Shown here one piece after another: positions 16,651 to 26,600 of a stretch of DNA of 64,000 bases; positions within the stretch are counted from its first letter, which is position 1, and the number at the start of each line of letters is the position of its first letter. Position numbers and translations under genes: made by a program. The stretch is from Flammeovirgaceae bacterium UBA5585. GTDB lineage: Bacteria > Bacteroidota > Bacteroidia > Cytophagales > Cyclobacteriaceae. The notes below the pieces were generated by a model. It was not told the DNA's origin. It saw only the letters and a list, made by a program, of their open reading frames with translations, and did no database searches. Where the stretch lies: contig DILT01000012.1 of NCBI GenBank assembly GCA_002425185.1, forward strand, positions 62,001-126,000. The letters are read 5' to 3'.

Positions 16651-17870
16651 TCAGCGGGAAGAACATACGGGGACTGCTCAATTACAATGAGAACAAGGTG
16701 AGCGAAGGTGTGGCACATTGTATTGCAGCCAGTGGATTTGGCTCTGATCCTAAAGGGCTGACCTTTTCCGACAAACTCAACCGCTTCCGCAAGATCACGG
16801 CATTGAATCAAAAGGTACGCACCAACGCCATCCACATTTCCCTGAACTTCGATGTCACCGAAAAGCTGACCAACGAGCAGCTAAATAGGATTGCCTCCGA
16901 CTACATGACCCGGATCGGGTTTGGTGAACAGCCTTATCTTGTTTACCGGCATACCGATGCTGCGCATCCCCATGTGCATATCATCACGACCAATGTTCAG
17001 AGTGATGGTAAAAGAATCGACATTCACAACATCGGGCGGAACCAATCGGAAAAAGCGAGAAAGGAAATTGAGGTTGCTTATGGGTTGGTTCGCGCTGAGA
17101 GCCGAGGGAAAAAGCGTGAGATAGAACCTGTCCAAGTCGAGAAGGCTGTCTACGGAAAATCAGAAACCAAGCGCAGCATATCCAACGTGGTGCGGATGGT
17201 TACGCGGTCGTACAAGTACACCTCACTACCTGAACTGAATGCAATTCTCAGACAATTCAATGTGGTCGCAGACAGTGGAGCTGAAGGAACGCAGATGCAC
17301 AACAAGAAGGGGTTGCTGTACAGTTTGCTCGATGAAAAAGGCAGCAAGACAGGTGTGCCTATCAAGGCCAGTTCCATTTACGACAAACCAATCCTGGTCA
17401 ATCTTGAGAAACGGTTCAAGCTAAATGAAGCCCTTCGAAAGCCTCTCCGTGCAGGCTTGAAAACCACTATTGACCAAGTCCTGAGAAAGCCGCTGTCAAA
17501 GGATGCGTTCGTTAAAGCACTTGCCAACAGAGGTGTGTTCGTGCTGTTCCGTGAAAATGAAGAAGGCAGGATATACGGTGTCACGTTCGTGGACAACAGG
17601 AATAAGGTAGTATTTAATGGAAGCGATCTTGGTAAGGCATACGGTGCCAAGGCAATTCTTGAACAATTATCGCAAGCTCCTGGTGCACAATCATCCGGTA
17701 CTCGGTCACAAACTCATCCCGCTGAAGTACAACATACACCTGAAGTGGACCTTCATGTTAATGAACTTTTGAAAGACTTGACCACCGCACAGTCCTACGA
17801 CTTCACATCACCGGAGGCAGCAATGAGGAAACGAAGAAAGAAAAGAAAGAAAAAAGGTCGTTCACTCTAA
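16635..17870 (+). CDS. Relaxase (MobB type, Bacteroidetes conjugative element)
   Basis: The 411-aa protein has the relaxase three-histidine motif (RHTDAAHPHVHIITTN, near residue 105) and the N-terminal family pattern ISGKNIRGLLNYNENKVSEG. It nicks oriT and stays attached to the transferred strand. The C-terminus ends in a very basic tail (RKRRKKRKKKGRSL). It is followed 10 bp later by the coupling protein gene. Confidence 0.92.
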   Translation: MVAKVISGKNIRGLLNYNENKVSEGVAHCIAASGFGSDPKGLTFSDKLNRFRKITALNQKVRTNAIHISLNFDVTEKLTNEQLNRIASDYMTRIGFGEQPYLVYRHTDAAHPHVHIITTNVQSDGKRIDIHNIGRNQSEKARKEIEVAYGLVRAESRGKKREIEPVQVEKAVYGKSETKRSISNVVRMVTRSYKYTSLPELNAILRQFNVVADSGAEGTQMHNKKGLLYSLLDEKGSKTGVPIKASSIYDKPILVNLEKRFKLNEALRKPLRAGLKTTIDQVLRKPLSKDAFVKALANRGVFVLFRENEEGRIYGVTFVDNRNKVVFNGSDLGKAYGAKAILEQLSQAPGAQSSGTRSQTHPAEVQHTPEVDLHVNELLKDLTTAQSYDFTSPEAAMRKRRKKRKKKGRSL

Positions 17871-17880
17871 ATGATTTGAC

Positions 17881-19821
17881 ATGGCAAGTACAGGCGAGAA
17901 CGAACATGCATTACGGAAGATCATCGACTTCATCAGGCTCCTGAGCATAGTCGTGTTGTTATTCCACTTTTATTTCTTTTGCTACAGGGCCTTTGAGAGT
18001 TGGGGGCTCACATCGGAATTTGTTGACCGCATCGTTTATGGACTCAGGAACGCGGGAATATTCAAAAGTGTTTATCATGCCAAGCTGATCTCATTGGGGT
18101 TGCTTACTGTTTCGCTGATCGGGGCTAAAGGAAAGAAAGATGAAAAGATCAATGTAAGGACATCTGTTCTTTACATCATCGCGGGTCTTCTGATCTTCTT
18201 TCTCTGTCACGTCATTGTACTCGCGCCATTTGAAGATATCATTTTAGTAGGATTATACATCGGTCTTACTTCCCTGGGATACCTGCTGATGCTCACCGGT
18301 GGTACGTGGTTGTCGCGCCTGATCAAAGTCAATTTCCGGAAGGACATTTTCAACCGGATGAATGAATCCTTCCCGCAGGAAGAGCGGTTTCTTGAAAACG
18401 AGTACTCCATCAACTTGCCTGCGGCTTATAACCTTCGAGGCAAAAGAAGAACAAGTTGGATCAATGTGATCAACCCGTTCCGGTCACTGCTGGTGATTGG
18501 TACACCCGGTGCCGGTAAGTCATACTTCGTTGTCCGGCATATCATCACGCAGCATATCAAAAAAGCGTTCACCATGTTCATCTACGATTTCAAGTACGAT
18601 GACTTGTCTAAAATTGCCTATAACACCTTACTGAAGAATGCGCGTAAATACAAGGTCTTACCAAAATTCTATGTCATCAATTTTGAAGACCTCTCGCGAT
18701 CGCACCGCTGCAATCCGCTTGACCCCGCAACAATGGAAGACATTACCGATGCTACGGAATCGTCTCGAACCATCATGCTTGGATTGAACCGGGAATGGAT
18801 CAAGAAACAAGGAGACTTTTTTGTCGAGTCTCCCATCAACTTTGTCACCGGCATTATCTGGTTCTTACGAAAATATGAGGATGGAAAGTACTGCACTCTC
18901 CCGCATGTGATCGAACTCATGCAACTTGAGTATCCCAAGCTATTCAAATTGCTGCGAACCGAGCCGGAGATTGAAGTACTGATCAACCCCTTCGAATCCG
19001 CTTTTAGAAACGAAGCAATGGAGCAGTTGGAAGGACAGATCGCCAGTGCGAAAATTGGCATGGCGCGACTTTCATCACCACAGCTATACTATGTTCTCTC
19101 CGGGAACGACTTTACCCTTGATATCAATAATCGCAATGAACCCAAGATAGTCTGCATGGGCAACAACCCGCAAAAACAGCAGATCTATGGAGCGGTACTT
19201 TCACTCTTTATCTCACGGGTCATCAAACTGGTCAACAAAAAGAATCAGCAGAAGTGCAGCCTTATCTTCGATGAGTTTCCTACGATCTATTTCAACGGTA
19301 TTGATGGTTTGATTGCCACGGCCCGTGCGAACAAAGTGGCGACTTGTTTGGCTGTGCAGGATTACAGCCAATTGAAAAAGGACTACGGCCGTGATCAGGC
19401 AGAAGTGATCATGAACATTGTGGGCAATGTGATTAGTGGCCAAGTGGTGGGTGAAACAGCTAAACTCCTGTCGGAACGGTTTGGTAGGATCGTGCAGGAA
19501 CGGGAAAGTATTTCTATTAACACTTCAGATACTTCGATCAGCCGGTCCACCCAGCTCGACTCGGCTATTCCACCATCAAAGATCGCCACGCTTTCATCGG
19601 GTGAGTTTGTGGGAACAGTCGCTGACGATCCGGATCAAAAGATTGACCTGAAAGTATTTCATGCGGAAATACTGAACGACCATGGTGCCATCCGGAAGGA
19701 AGAAGAAAATTATAAACCCATTCCTGCGATTCGGAAGATCACCCCTTATGAGATACAGGAGAATTATTTCAGGATCAAGAAGGAGATCGAGCAGATCGTA
19801 GAAGACAAGCTCAAGAAATGA
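17881..19821 (+). CDS. Type IV coupling protein (TraG/TraD-like, often called MobC in Bacteroides)
   Basis: The N-terminal 150 residues carry several membrane helices (LLSIVVLLFHFYFFCYRAF, VLYIIAGLLIFFLCHVIVL, DIILVGLYIGLTSLGYLLML). The ATPase domain has a Walker A motif near residue 206 (VIGTPGAGKSYFVV) and a Walker B-like segment (CSLIFDEFPTIYF). It connects the relaxase-DNA complex to the transfer channel. The length of 646 aa is normal. Its stop overlaps the RteC start. Confidence 0.92.
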   Translation: MASTGENEHALRKIIDFIRLLSIVVLLFHFYFFCYRAFESWGLTSEFVDRIVYGLRNAGIFKSVYHAKLISLGLLTVSLIGAKGKKDEKINVRTSVLYIIAGLLIFFLCHVIVLAPFEDIILVGLYIGLTSLGYLLMLTGGTWLSRLIKVNFRKDIFNRMNESFPQEERFLENEYSINLPAAYNLRGKRRTSWINVINPFRSLLVIGTPGAGKSYFVVRHIITQHIKKAFTMFIYDFKYDDLSKIAYNTLLKNARKYKVLPKFYVINFEDLSRSHRCNPLDPATMEDITDATESSRTIMLGLNREWIKKQGDFFVESPINFVTGIIWFLRKYEDGKYCTLPHVIELMQLEYPKLFKLLRTEPEIEVLINPFESAFRNEAMEQLEGQIASAKIGMARLSSPQLYYVLSGNDFTLDINNRNEPKIVCMGNNPQKQQIYGAVLSLFISRVIKLVNKKNQQKCSLIFDEFPTIYFNGIDGLIATARANKVATCLAVQDYSQLKKDYGRDQAEVIMNIVGNVISGQVVGETAKLLSERFGRIVQERESISINTSDTSISRSTQLDSAIPPSKIATLSSGEFVGTVADDPDQKIDLKVFHAEILNDHGAIRKEEENYKPIPAIRKITPYEIQENYFRIKKEIEQIVEDKLKK

Positions 19822-20642
19822 AAACATTAAAGGCTATGGACATACTTACATTCTCGAAACAACTCGAAAGCCGCATGAAGGAGCGGTTAGAGGAATTCAA
19901 TACAGATCAGGATGAAATACTAAAGGTCGGCCATGCCCTGACGTTCATCCGCGAGATCATTGCCGAACTGAAGCAGTTCGCCAGCACGTACAAGTTTGTT
20001 TCTGAGTCAGAAGAGGTCACATTTTTCAAAGAAGTAAAACCGGTCTTCCTCAGCCAGTTCTTCTATTATAAGAAGGTATTTGGTTTACGATTGTTTGACT
20101 CATTTAAAGATGCAAAGACACGTCAGGCAAATTACTACAAGATTCTGCAGCAACTGGAGCGGTTTGTTCAGAGGAATCTGGAGTTCTACGAGTATTGCAT
20201 GACCAATACCACCTATCTCGATAAACATTATTTTACCCGCAACCGGCAACCCCACAAATCGATTGACCGTGACGAAAAGTTTACAACAGGCTACGACACC
20301 AAGCTGGCCAAAATTCTCGCGAATGAACTTTTGAAAAAACACATTCTTGACCTGCTCAAAAGATCTCAGGCTGATCGTTCATCTGATACATCATCAACGC
20401 TGACCTGGACGGGTTCGAAAACTGATCTCATTGAATTGATTTATGCACTGCATAGTGTTGACGTCTTCAACAACGGAACAGCCAACATCAAAGTGATCGC
20501 CTCAGCGTTTGAAGATGTATTCAATATCAGCCTGGGTGATTACTATAGGACATTCCAGGATATGCGCATCAGGAAGAGGAGTCAGACACCATTTCTGGAC
20601 ATTCTTAAAGAGAAATTTGTGTACAGGTTAAGTAGTGAATAG
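19818..20642 (+). CDS. rteC: RteC-like regulator of conjugative-element excision/transfer
   Basis: The 274-aa protein matches the RteC family throughout: SEEVTFFKEVKPVFLSQFFY, the pair FYEYCMTNTTYLDKHYFTR and the C-terminal winged-helix-like part KTDLIELIYALHSVDVFN, then EDVFNISLGDYYRTFQDM. In CTnDOT, RteC activates excision genes by binding inverted repeats. It overlaps the coupling protein gene by 4 bp. A second in-frame ATG lies at 19836. The partner regulators RteA/RteB are not in the window. Confidence 0.88.
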   Translation: MKTLKAMDILTFSKQLESRMKERLEEFNTDQDEILKVGHALTFIREIIAELKQFASTYKFVSESEEVTFFKEVKPVFLSQFFYYKKVFGLRLFDSFKDAKTRQANYYKILQQLERFVQRNLEFYEYCMTNTTYLDKHYFTRNRQPHKSIDRDEKFTTGYDTKLAKILANELLKKHILDLLKRSQADRSSDTSSTLTWTGSKTDLIELIYALHSVDVFNNGTANIKVIASAFEDVFNISLGDYYRTFQDMRIRKRSQTPFLDILKEKFVYRLSSE

Positions 20643-20739
20643 AACTGCAAACCGGAAAATATCAAGCGTGATAAAGTCATTTATCTATGCAAAAATTCAT
20701 AAATTCGGTTGTTTGCCATATTTTCTGAGCCTACCAACG

Positions 20740-21300
20740 ATGAAAGAGTCCACTTTTGTTAAAGTATTTGAAGATGCTGCCAAAAATGCTTTTGGAGATG
20801 AGATAATCGTCAAGAGGTCGTCTGCGCTTCTGTACGAACTATTACTTGATCAAAATCTGGAAGTTTCGGTAAAGGACACGAAGAATCCAAAGCGAGGTTA
20901 CTCGGCTTTTCAAACAGATATTTGTATTTATGAACGGAAGAACCGCATTGAATATCCTAGAGTCGTGATCGAGTTTAAAACCAAGATTACGAGTCATGAT
21001 ATAATTACATATTCATCGAAAGCCGGCAAGCATAAGCTCATTTACCCAGGACTTAGATATGGCATTCTTGCAAGTGAAATCGATTTTATACCAGACCGCT
21101 TTTTCGTTCACAATGAGAACATCGATTTTTTCATAGCCGCAAAAAAATACAAAACTGGAGATCAATTGGAAAACCTGATCCAGGAATTGGTTAAGACCGA
21201 GATTCAAGCATCAAGAACAATGGAGGCTATCAATTTTGGCGGTGAAAAATTCGACTATTTTAGGACAGACATCGTTTTTGGCAATTTCTCGAGCACGTAG
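20740..21300 (+). CDS. Probable PD-(D/E)XK nuclease-fold protein
   Basis: The ATG at 20740 is preferred to a GTG at 20635 inside the RteC gene. The 186-aa product contains Asp60 in FQTDICIYE and a Glu78-X-Lys80 core in VVIEFKTK followed by ITSHDIITYSSKA. This is the D...ExK spacing of PD-(D/E)XK nucleases. A line such as KLIYPGLRYGILASEIDFIP fits a nuclease domain that recognises a substrate. No methyltransferase partner is adjacent. The base composition is visibly AT-richer than the transfer genes, suggesting cargo. Confidence 0.6.
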   Translation: MKESTFVKVFEDAAKNAFGDEIIVKRSSALLYELLLDQNLEVSVKDTKNPKRGYSAFQTDICIYERKNRIEYPRVVIEFKTKITSHDIITYSSKAGKHKLIYPGLRYGILASEIDFIPDRFFVHNENIDFFIAAKKYKTGDQLENLIQELVKTEIQASRTMEAINFGGEKFDYFRTDIVFGNFSST

Positions 21301-21349
21301 CCCATCACGTGAACTTTAATTACAATTAATCTTAACATCTTAATCTTAA

Positions 21350-22327
21350 TCAAAAGGTAAATTGTAGCCTTTCTATTCTCTTTTCCAAGTCATGCAACGA
21401 CCGTTCTCTTTGTTTCCTATGACTCAGGGATACATATTGCATGTCCTCAATATGATGTCGGTAGAGTTCAATATTAACCTTTTTTTGTAGCTCGTCTCCA
21501 TTGACACTGTTGCATGAGTATGTCTCAGTAAAATCTTCGCCCCTGTAATCGTCATCAATAATGCAAATAAATTTCTCAAAGTTGAACAACTCCACGTAGC
21601 AATAGATTGCTTGTAACTCTTTCTCGCCCCGTAAGTAAATAATGTGTGAAAACTCGCCATTTGCCAGTTCATGAATTTGATAGTGAACTGGATGATAAAT
21701 GAATAGAAATTGATTTCTATCTAAGCGCCCGCAAACATAATCAAGTAACATTGGTGGTGGCTTCACCGCTGGCCTCTTTACCAAATAGAAATTCAAAATA
21801 ATCTTAGCAATTCCGCGAAAATAGTCTTTACCTCCAAACTCCATCACACCCGCTGGTAAATCAGTTGAATTTTCAAAATGAAACTTCTCAGACGTTGGGT
21901 ATTCTATAAATTCTGTAAGCTTAAACTCTCCGAATCTTTTTTCGAGTTCATTCTTCTTTTTGAGCGCGAGTTTTTTCAGCTCGACCTCATTTTTTCCGAT
22001 TATTTCAATCTGTTCTCCTGTTGGGAGATTAATGTACAGTTTGGGTTTGGGCATGAATTTTTTGCCCACCTTAGCCTTCTTTCCAGAGGTTGTTTGAATT
22101 AATACTACTCTTTCACCTTCTTCCCTATGTCTTTCCTGAACAATTATGTTTGCGGCAAAGCCTAGCTGTCTATTCAACTCCTTGTCAATGGTTTCACCAA
22201 ATTCGCTATTGCATTTTTGACACAGCAAATAATTTGAAGTTAACCTTCCCCCTAAAAAATTTGGAATGATGTGTTCCTTTGATCTATTACTCGAGTTTAA
22301 TAGGGTTCCGCACTTATAACAATTCAT
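21350..22327 (-). CDS. HNH endonuclease (HNH_5-like)
   Basis: The N-terminal 50 residues form an HNH zinc-finger nuclease: Cys3/Cys6 in CYKCGTLL, SKEHIIPNFLGG with His19, and LLCQKCNSEFG with Cys36, Cys39 and Asn40. The remaining 270 residues are unrecognised and could recognise a target. The start codon overlaps the stop of the protease gene as ATGA, showing translational coupling. The pair probably works as one unit. AT-rich composition again suggests recent acquisition. Confidence 0.8.
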   Translation of the reverse strand: MNCYKCGTLLNSSNRSKEHIIPNFLGGRLTSNYLLCQKCNSEFGETIDKELNRQLGFAANIIVQERHREEGERVVLIQTTSGKKAKVGKKFMPKPKLYINLPTGEQIEIIGKNEVELKKLALKKKNELEKRFGEFKLTEFIEYPTSEKFHFENSTDLPAGVMEFGGKDYFRGIAKIILNFYLVKRPAVKPPPMLLDYVCGRLDRNQFLFIYHPVHYQIHELANGEFSHIIYLRGEKELQAIYCYVELFNFEKFICIIDDDYRGEDFTETYSCNSVNGDELQKKVNIELYRHHIEDMQYVSLSHRKQRERSLHDLEKRIERLQFTF

Positions 22328-23148
22328 ACTCGATTCTCATCATTTTCTTGATGCGCAATTACTTCAATTAGCATTCTGACTTTGTTAATTGTCATTACCC
22401 AGACAGATTTAGTATTTTCATTAACAGAACATAATACGCCAACACACTCGCCATCCTCACTCAGCACGGGGGAGCCACTCAGGCCCTCCCAATCTGTTTC
22501 ATCTTCAATTTCATCTTTTGTGTTGAAAAGCAAATAATCGCCTGTCTGTGAAATGAACTGCAAACCCTCCTTTAGGGTGTTCTCCCTCACCAGTCTTATA
22601 TTGTCTGCTATCTTCGTTCGAATTTTGCCGAATATGAAATAAACCTTTTCAAGTTTCGGTTCGTTAAAACATTCTTTTTTAAGAAAAAATTTATGCTCCC
22701 CAAATTCTATTGTTTCACTTTCAAACCTCACTTCGTCAGTTAGGAACGGGAATTGAAAATGAGATTGCTTCATTTTGCATACGGCAATGTCCACTGGCGT
22801 ATGAACCTCACTTGGCTTGTCGATACGAAACGCCTCCAAGTAGTAAAATCCTCCAAGTGGAGTGATTACTGTCGATAGGAAATTCTCAGGTGGTGTATAG
22901 TTGTTAAAGATTGAAACAACATAGTCCTTCCAAGTCCTCTCTTCCTGGCCATTATTATAGTCATCTAAATGAACTGTATGATCTGCTGTAACAAAATAGA
23001 AGGCGCTACTATGCACAACAATAAATCCTGAACCAAATCCTATTGGGTTCGAGCATTCTAAATCATGTGGTTCGGTGATTTGTGTTTGATATGAAGTTTT
23101 AACCAACAGCTCGTAAAGAGATGTTCCGTTTTCTTGCTTATCATTCAT
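22324..23148 (-). CDS. Trypsin-like serine protease
   Basis: The ATG at 23148 is preferred over an upstream TTG at 23175. The chymotrypsin-fold triad is visible: His57 in YFVTADHTVH, Asp120 in TPVDIAVCKM and Ser224 in EGLSGSPVLS, followed by GVLCSVNE. There is no signal peptide, so it should act in the cytoplasm. This is unusual for this fold and typical of trypsin-like modules in bacterial defence systems. It is the first gene of a two-gene minus-strand operon with the HNH nuclease. Confidence 0.82.
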   Translation of the reverse strand: MNDKQENGTSLYELLVKTSYQTQITEPHDLECSNPIGFGSGFIVVHSSAFYFVTADHTVHLDDYNNGQEERTWKDYVVSIFNNYTPPENFLSTVITPLGGFYYLEAFRIDKPSEVHTPVDIAVCKMKQSHFQFPFLTDEVRFESETIEFGEHKFFLKKECFNEPKLEKVYFIFGKIRTKIADNIRLVRENTLKEGLQFISQTGDYLLFNTKDEIEDETDWEGLSGSPVLSEDGECVGVLCSVNENTKSVWVMTINKVRMLIEVIAHQENDENRV

Positions 23149-23307
23149 AATAAAGCTATTGGCAAGGAGTCTCAATTTTGTTTTGCTGTAACACCAATAT
23201 CAGAATTATTAACTAGTGCATCATTATTTTGGATGATTGATCGTCTTCAAATTCACTCACATATCCCCAACCCTCAGTACTCAAAGGTCGTAAATTGCCA
23301 ACAAAAC

Positions 23308-23364
23308 CACCCACCTTGGTACCAACTTGTGAATTTCACAGTTGGCTAAATCTCATCTTCGCTT
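23308..23364. repeat. Repeat copy 1: exact 27-bp repeat with palindrome TTGGTACCAA plus CATCTTCGCTT box
   Basis: Positions 23308-23334 are identical to 40562-40588. The palindrome lies at 23316-23325. After 28 bases follows CATCTTCGCTT (23354-23364), which recurs at the same spacing in the second copy. The element sits about 50-110 bp before the first gene of a core transcription unit, so it is most likely an operator plus promoter shared by units of the element. In this copy TGTGAA-T-TTCACA overlaps the repeat end. Confidence 0.75.
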
Positions 23365-23416
23365 AATGTCGGGCAGTTCTTCCCTGACCTGATCTTCCAT
23401 CATTACCCTTTCAACC

Positions 23417-23671
23417 ATGAACAACTCAAACGAAATTTCCAATCTTGATTTCCCAGTAAATCACATCATCCGCGCATCTCTGAAAGATTTATCGGAGGAA
23501 CACCGGAAATCCGTCCTCTACAAGATGACGGAGGATGAGTTCATCAGCCACCGGGTTGATGTTTACCTCCAATCGCTGGAGACTGCCATGCACAACGGCT
23601 ATGACGAGGCCGGAGCAAAAGAAATAGCCCTGACAGAATGCCTGGCCGGAATGAGGGAGGCCGATGAATAA
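23417..23671 (+). CDS. Small conjugative-element protein (DUF1896-like?)
   Basis: The 84-aa acidic protein has the segment MTEDEFISHRVDVYLQSLET, then GYDEAGAKEIALTECLAGM, a loose match to the end of DUF1896 proteins found in Bacteroidetes conjugative elements. Its stop overlaps the start of the large methylase-helicase gene by 8 bp, an arrangement seen in many such elements. The molecular role is unknown. Confidence 0.6.
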   Translation: MNNSNEISNLDFPVNHIIRASLKDLSEEHRKSVLYKMTEDEFISHRVDVYLQSLETAMHNGYDEAGAKEIALTECLAGMREADE

Positions 23672-26600
23672 GTTTTCGAAACGGCAGGCGTATGAAAACG
23701 GTCTGGTGCTGTTGGAAGAGTTGCTCACACTAGGTCAATCCAACGGCAGGCTTTCGGAGATGGAATTCAATGGATTTGGCGCATTGAAAGAATTACTGTT
23801 GCCGTTGGACAACCGTTCCGCGTGGAGTGCTGAAGACTTGAGGTATGAAACGGAGGTCAGGAAGTTTCACGACCTGTTGAAAGATCGGTTTGGTGGACGC
23901 TACAACGAAGCGTTGTCATCTTTGAAGAACAGCATACTCACATCGTTTTACACGCCTACATTTATCACCGAGCCAATTGTTGAAAGCATTAGACGCAATA
24001 GTGATTCCATTGAATCTATTCTTGAACCTGCAGCGGGAACTGGAAATTTTGTCAAGGCAATTAAAAATTCTTTTCCTCAAAGCTCCATCACGGCAATTGA
24101 AAAAGATCTCCTGGCTTCGGAGGCATTGAAAAAACTGCACCCGGATATTGAAGTCATTCATTCAGGATACGAGAATTTTAAGAACAGGAATTTCGATCTT
24201 ATCGTCAGCAACATTCCGTTCGGAAGCACCAGTGTGTATGATGACCATATCTTTCGCGAAGCGATGCCGGTGAAGATCAAGGCCACCACCCGCATCCATA
24301 ACTATTACTTCGTCAAATCACTCGACAACTTGCGCAATGGCGGAATCCTCGCCTACATCTCTACTAACGGGCTGATGGACAGCCCGGGCAATCGTGAGAT
24401 CAGGGAGCACCTAGTAAAGAATGCCGACTTGATCACGGCTGTGCGATTGCCTTATGACACCTTTGCTGAATCGGGAACCTATCCGGTCACAGACATAATA
24501 TTACTGCGAAGAAACTCGCAAAAGAGAAATGTATCTTCTTCAGAAAAACTTTTTATCGAGTCGGAGAAAATCAATGCGCCCGATGATAAAGGGCTGTCGG
24601 TTGAAGTCAACATCAACGCGTACTATAAATCCAATAGCGAAAATGCCCTTGGTACATTCTCAGCCGGTGGACAGTACCAGCACGATTCGCTCAACATGCT
24701 TCCGAGGGAAGGATTTGGTGAGAATGATTTCCGGGAGTCAATTGCCCAGCTAATCGATGAAGGGTTCCGGCAATTGGAACATAAGGTAATTGCAAAGAAA
24801 GCAACCGAAGATGAATCGGCTACTTCATCAGCCATTGTTTTGCCGCGCAATCACCCCGACTACAACATCCTGAAACGAGGAAACCTGGTCATCCACCAGG
24901 GAAAAGTGGGTGTCATCGACTACTCGGGAGCGGAAAAGATCATCCATCCTGAACCGGTTATTAAGGACACCGATCATGCTTTTCATTTTACGGGACTGCG
25001 CAACAGTCTCGTGCGGCTCGTACAATCCGAGTTGGATGGCGATGAAGCGAAGATGAAGGCTTACCGCGCAGATTTGAACAATCAGTATGACCTGTTCACC
25101 TTCCGCTATGGAAACCTGAATCACCCTTCCAACAAAAAACTGATCCTGTTCGATGCGGAAGGATTTAAGGTACTCTCCCTTGAACGCCTTGAAAACAACC
25201 GCTATGTCAAGGCCGATATTTTTTCAAAGCAGGTCAACAACGTTGAAAAAACTTTTGCGAAACCGGAATCGCTAAAAGATGCTGTCCTGCTTTCGCTGAA
25301 TGCACACAACGGTATCCATGTGGAGTTCATTTCTTCCCTGATGCAAAAGGGAAAGGAGGAAATCATCCGCGAGGGCCTTGACCAGGAACTTTTATTCCGC
25401 GACATCGAAAGCCAGGCAAACCGGTATATCACCAAAGATGAATTTCTCAGCGGCAACATTGTGCAGAAGATTGAGGCCTGGGAAAATCTTAAAGACACCG
25501 GTCAACGAAATCAATTTCCTGAACTTACTGACAAAGATATTGAAACACATCTTGAACGGTTGAAGGAAGTTCAGCCGGTTTTTCTGAAACGCGAACTGAT
25601 CGACATTAACCTGGGGGAACGCTGGATCCCCAATGACATTTATGAAAGCTTTGCCGAGCATTTGTTCAAAGAAAGGACGGACTTCAAATATTTAGAATCC
25701 ACCGATCAGTACCTCGTGAAGGTATCGGGTTACAGCAACGAAGAGAACATTACCTACGCAGCCACCATCAATAACGGCAGGATCTCCGGCAGCAAGATCA
25801 TGGAATACGCCATGGCCGACACCCAGCCGTATTTACAAATCAGGATAGAAGGGACCAACCCTCCACAATACAAGCCCGACCAGGATGGCATGAAGAACGT
25901 GGAGATGAAGATCAAAGAGGTGAAGGATGAGTTTGAGAATTTTTTGAATTCACGACAGGACATTGCCGGACGAATAGAAGAACTGTACAACCGGAATATT
26001 AATAATACAGTAAGGCGCAACTATGATGGTTCGCATCTTCAGTTAACGGGTCTCAAACATTTTGCTTTACGTTCTCACCAGAAAGACGCGATCTGGATGC
26101 TCCTGCAACAGGATGGCGGCATCGTTGACCACAAGGTGGGAGCCGGAAAAACACTGGTGATGGTTGCGGCTGCGATGGAAATGCGCAGGCTCGGTATCAC
26201 ACATAAGCCGTTGATCATTTGCATGAAAGCAAACGTGGCCGATGTGGCCAAAGACTTTCTTAAAGCGTATCCGTCAGCGAAAGTGCTGGCGCCTGATCCA
26301 CAGAAGGATTTTACAAAACAGAAACGCCAGCGGCTCTTTGCCAGCATCGCTTCCAACGACTGGGATGCAGTGATCATGACACACGATATGTTCCAAGCCA
26401 TTCCTCAGTCACCGCGCATGAAGAAAGAAATACTGGAACAGGAGCTGAAAAATCTCGAAGATGATCTCAAAGCCGTATCCGAAGACCGGTCGCTGTCCAA
26501 GCGTGTGCTAAAAGGACTGGAAGGGCGCAAGCAGAATCTGAAGGTGCGCCTCGAAATTGCCAATGCCGCTATCAGGCGTGATGAAAACATCCTCGACTTT

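Noticed and set aside
23328..23340. Crp-like palindrome TGTGAA-T-TTCACA in repeat copy 1
   Set aside because: The half-site spacing is not that of a Crp site and the second copy lacks the right half, so it is probably a side effect of the repeat.
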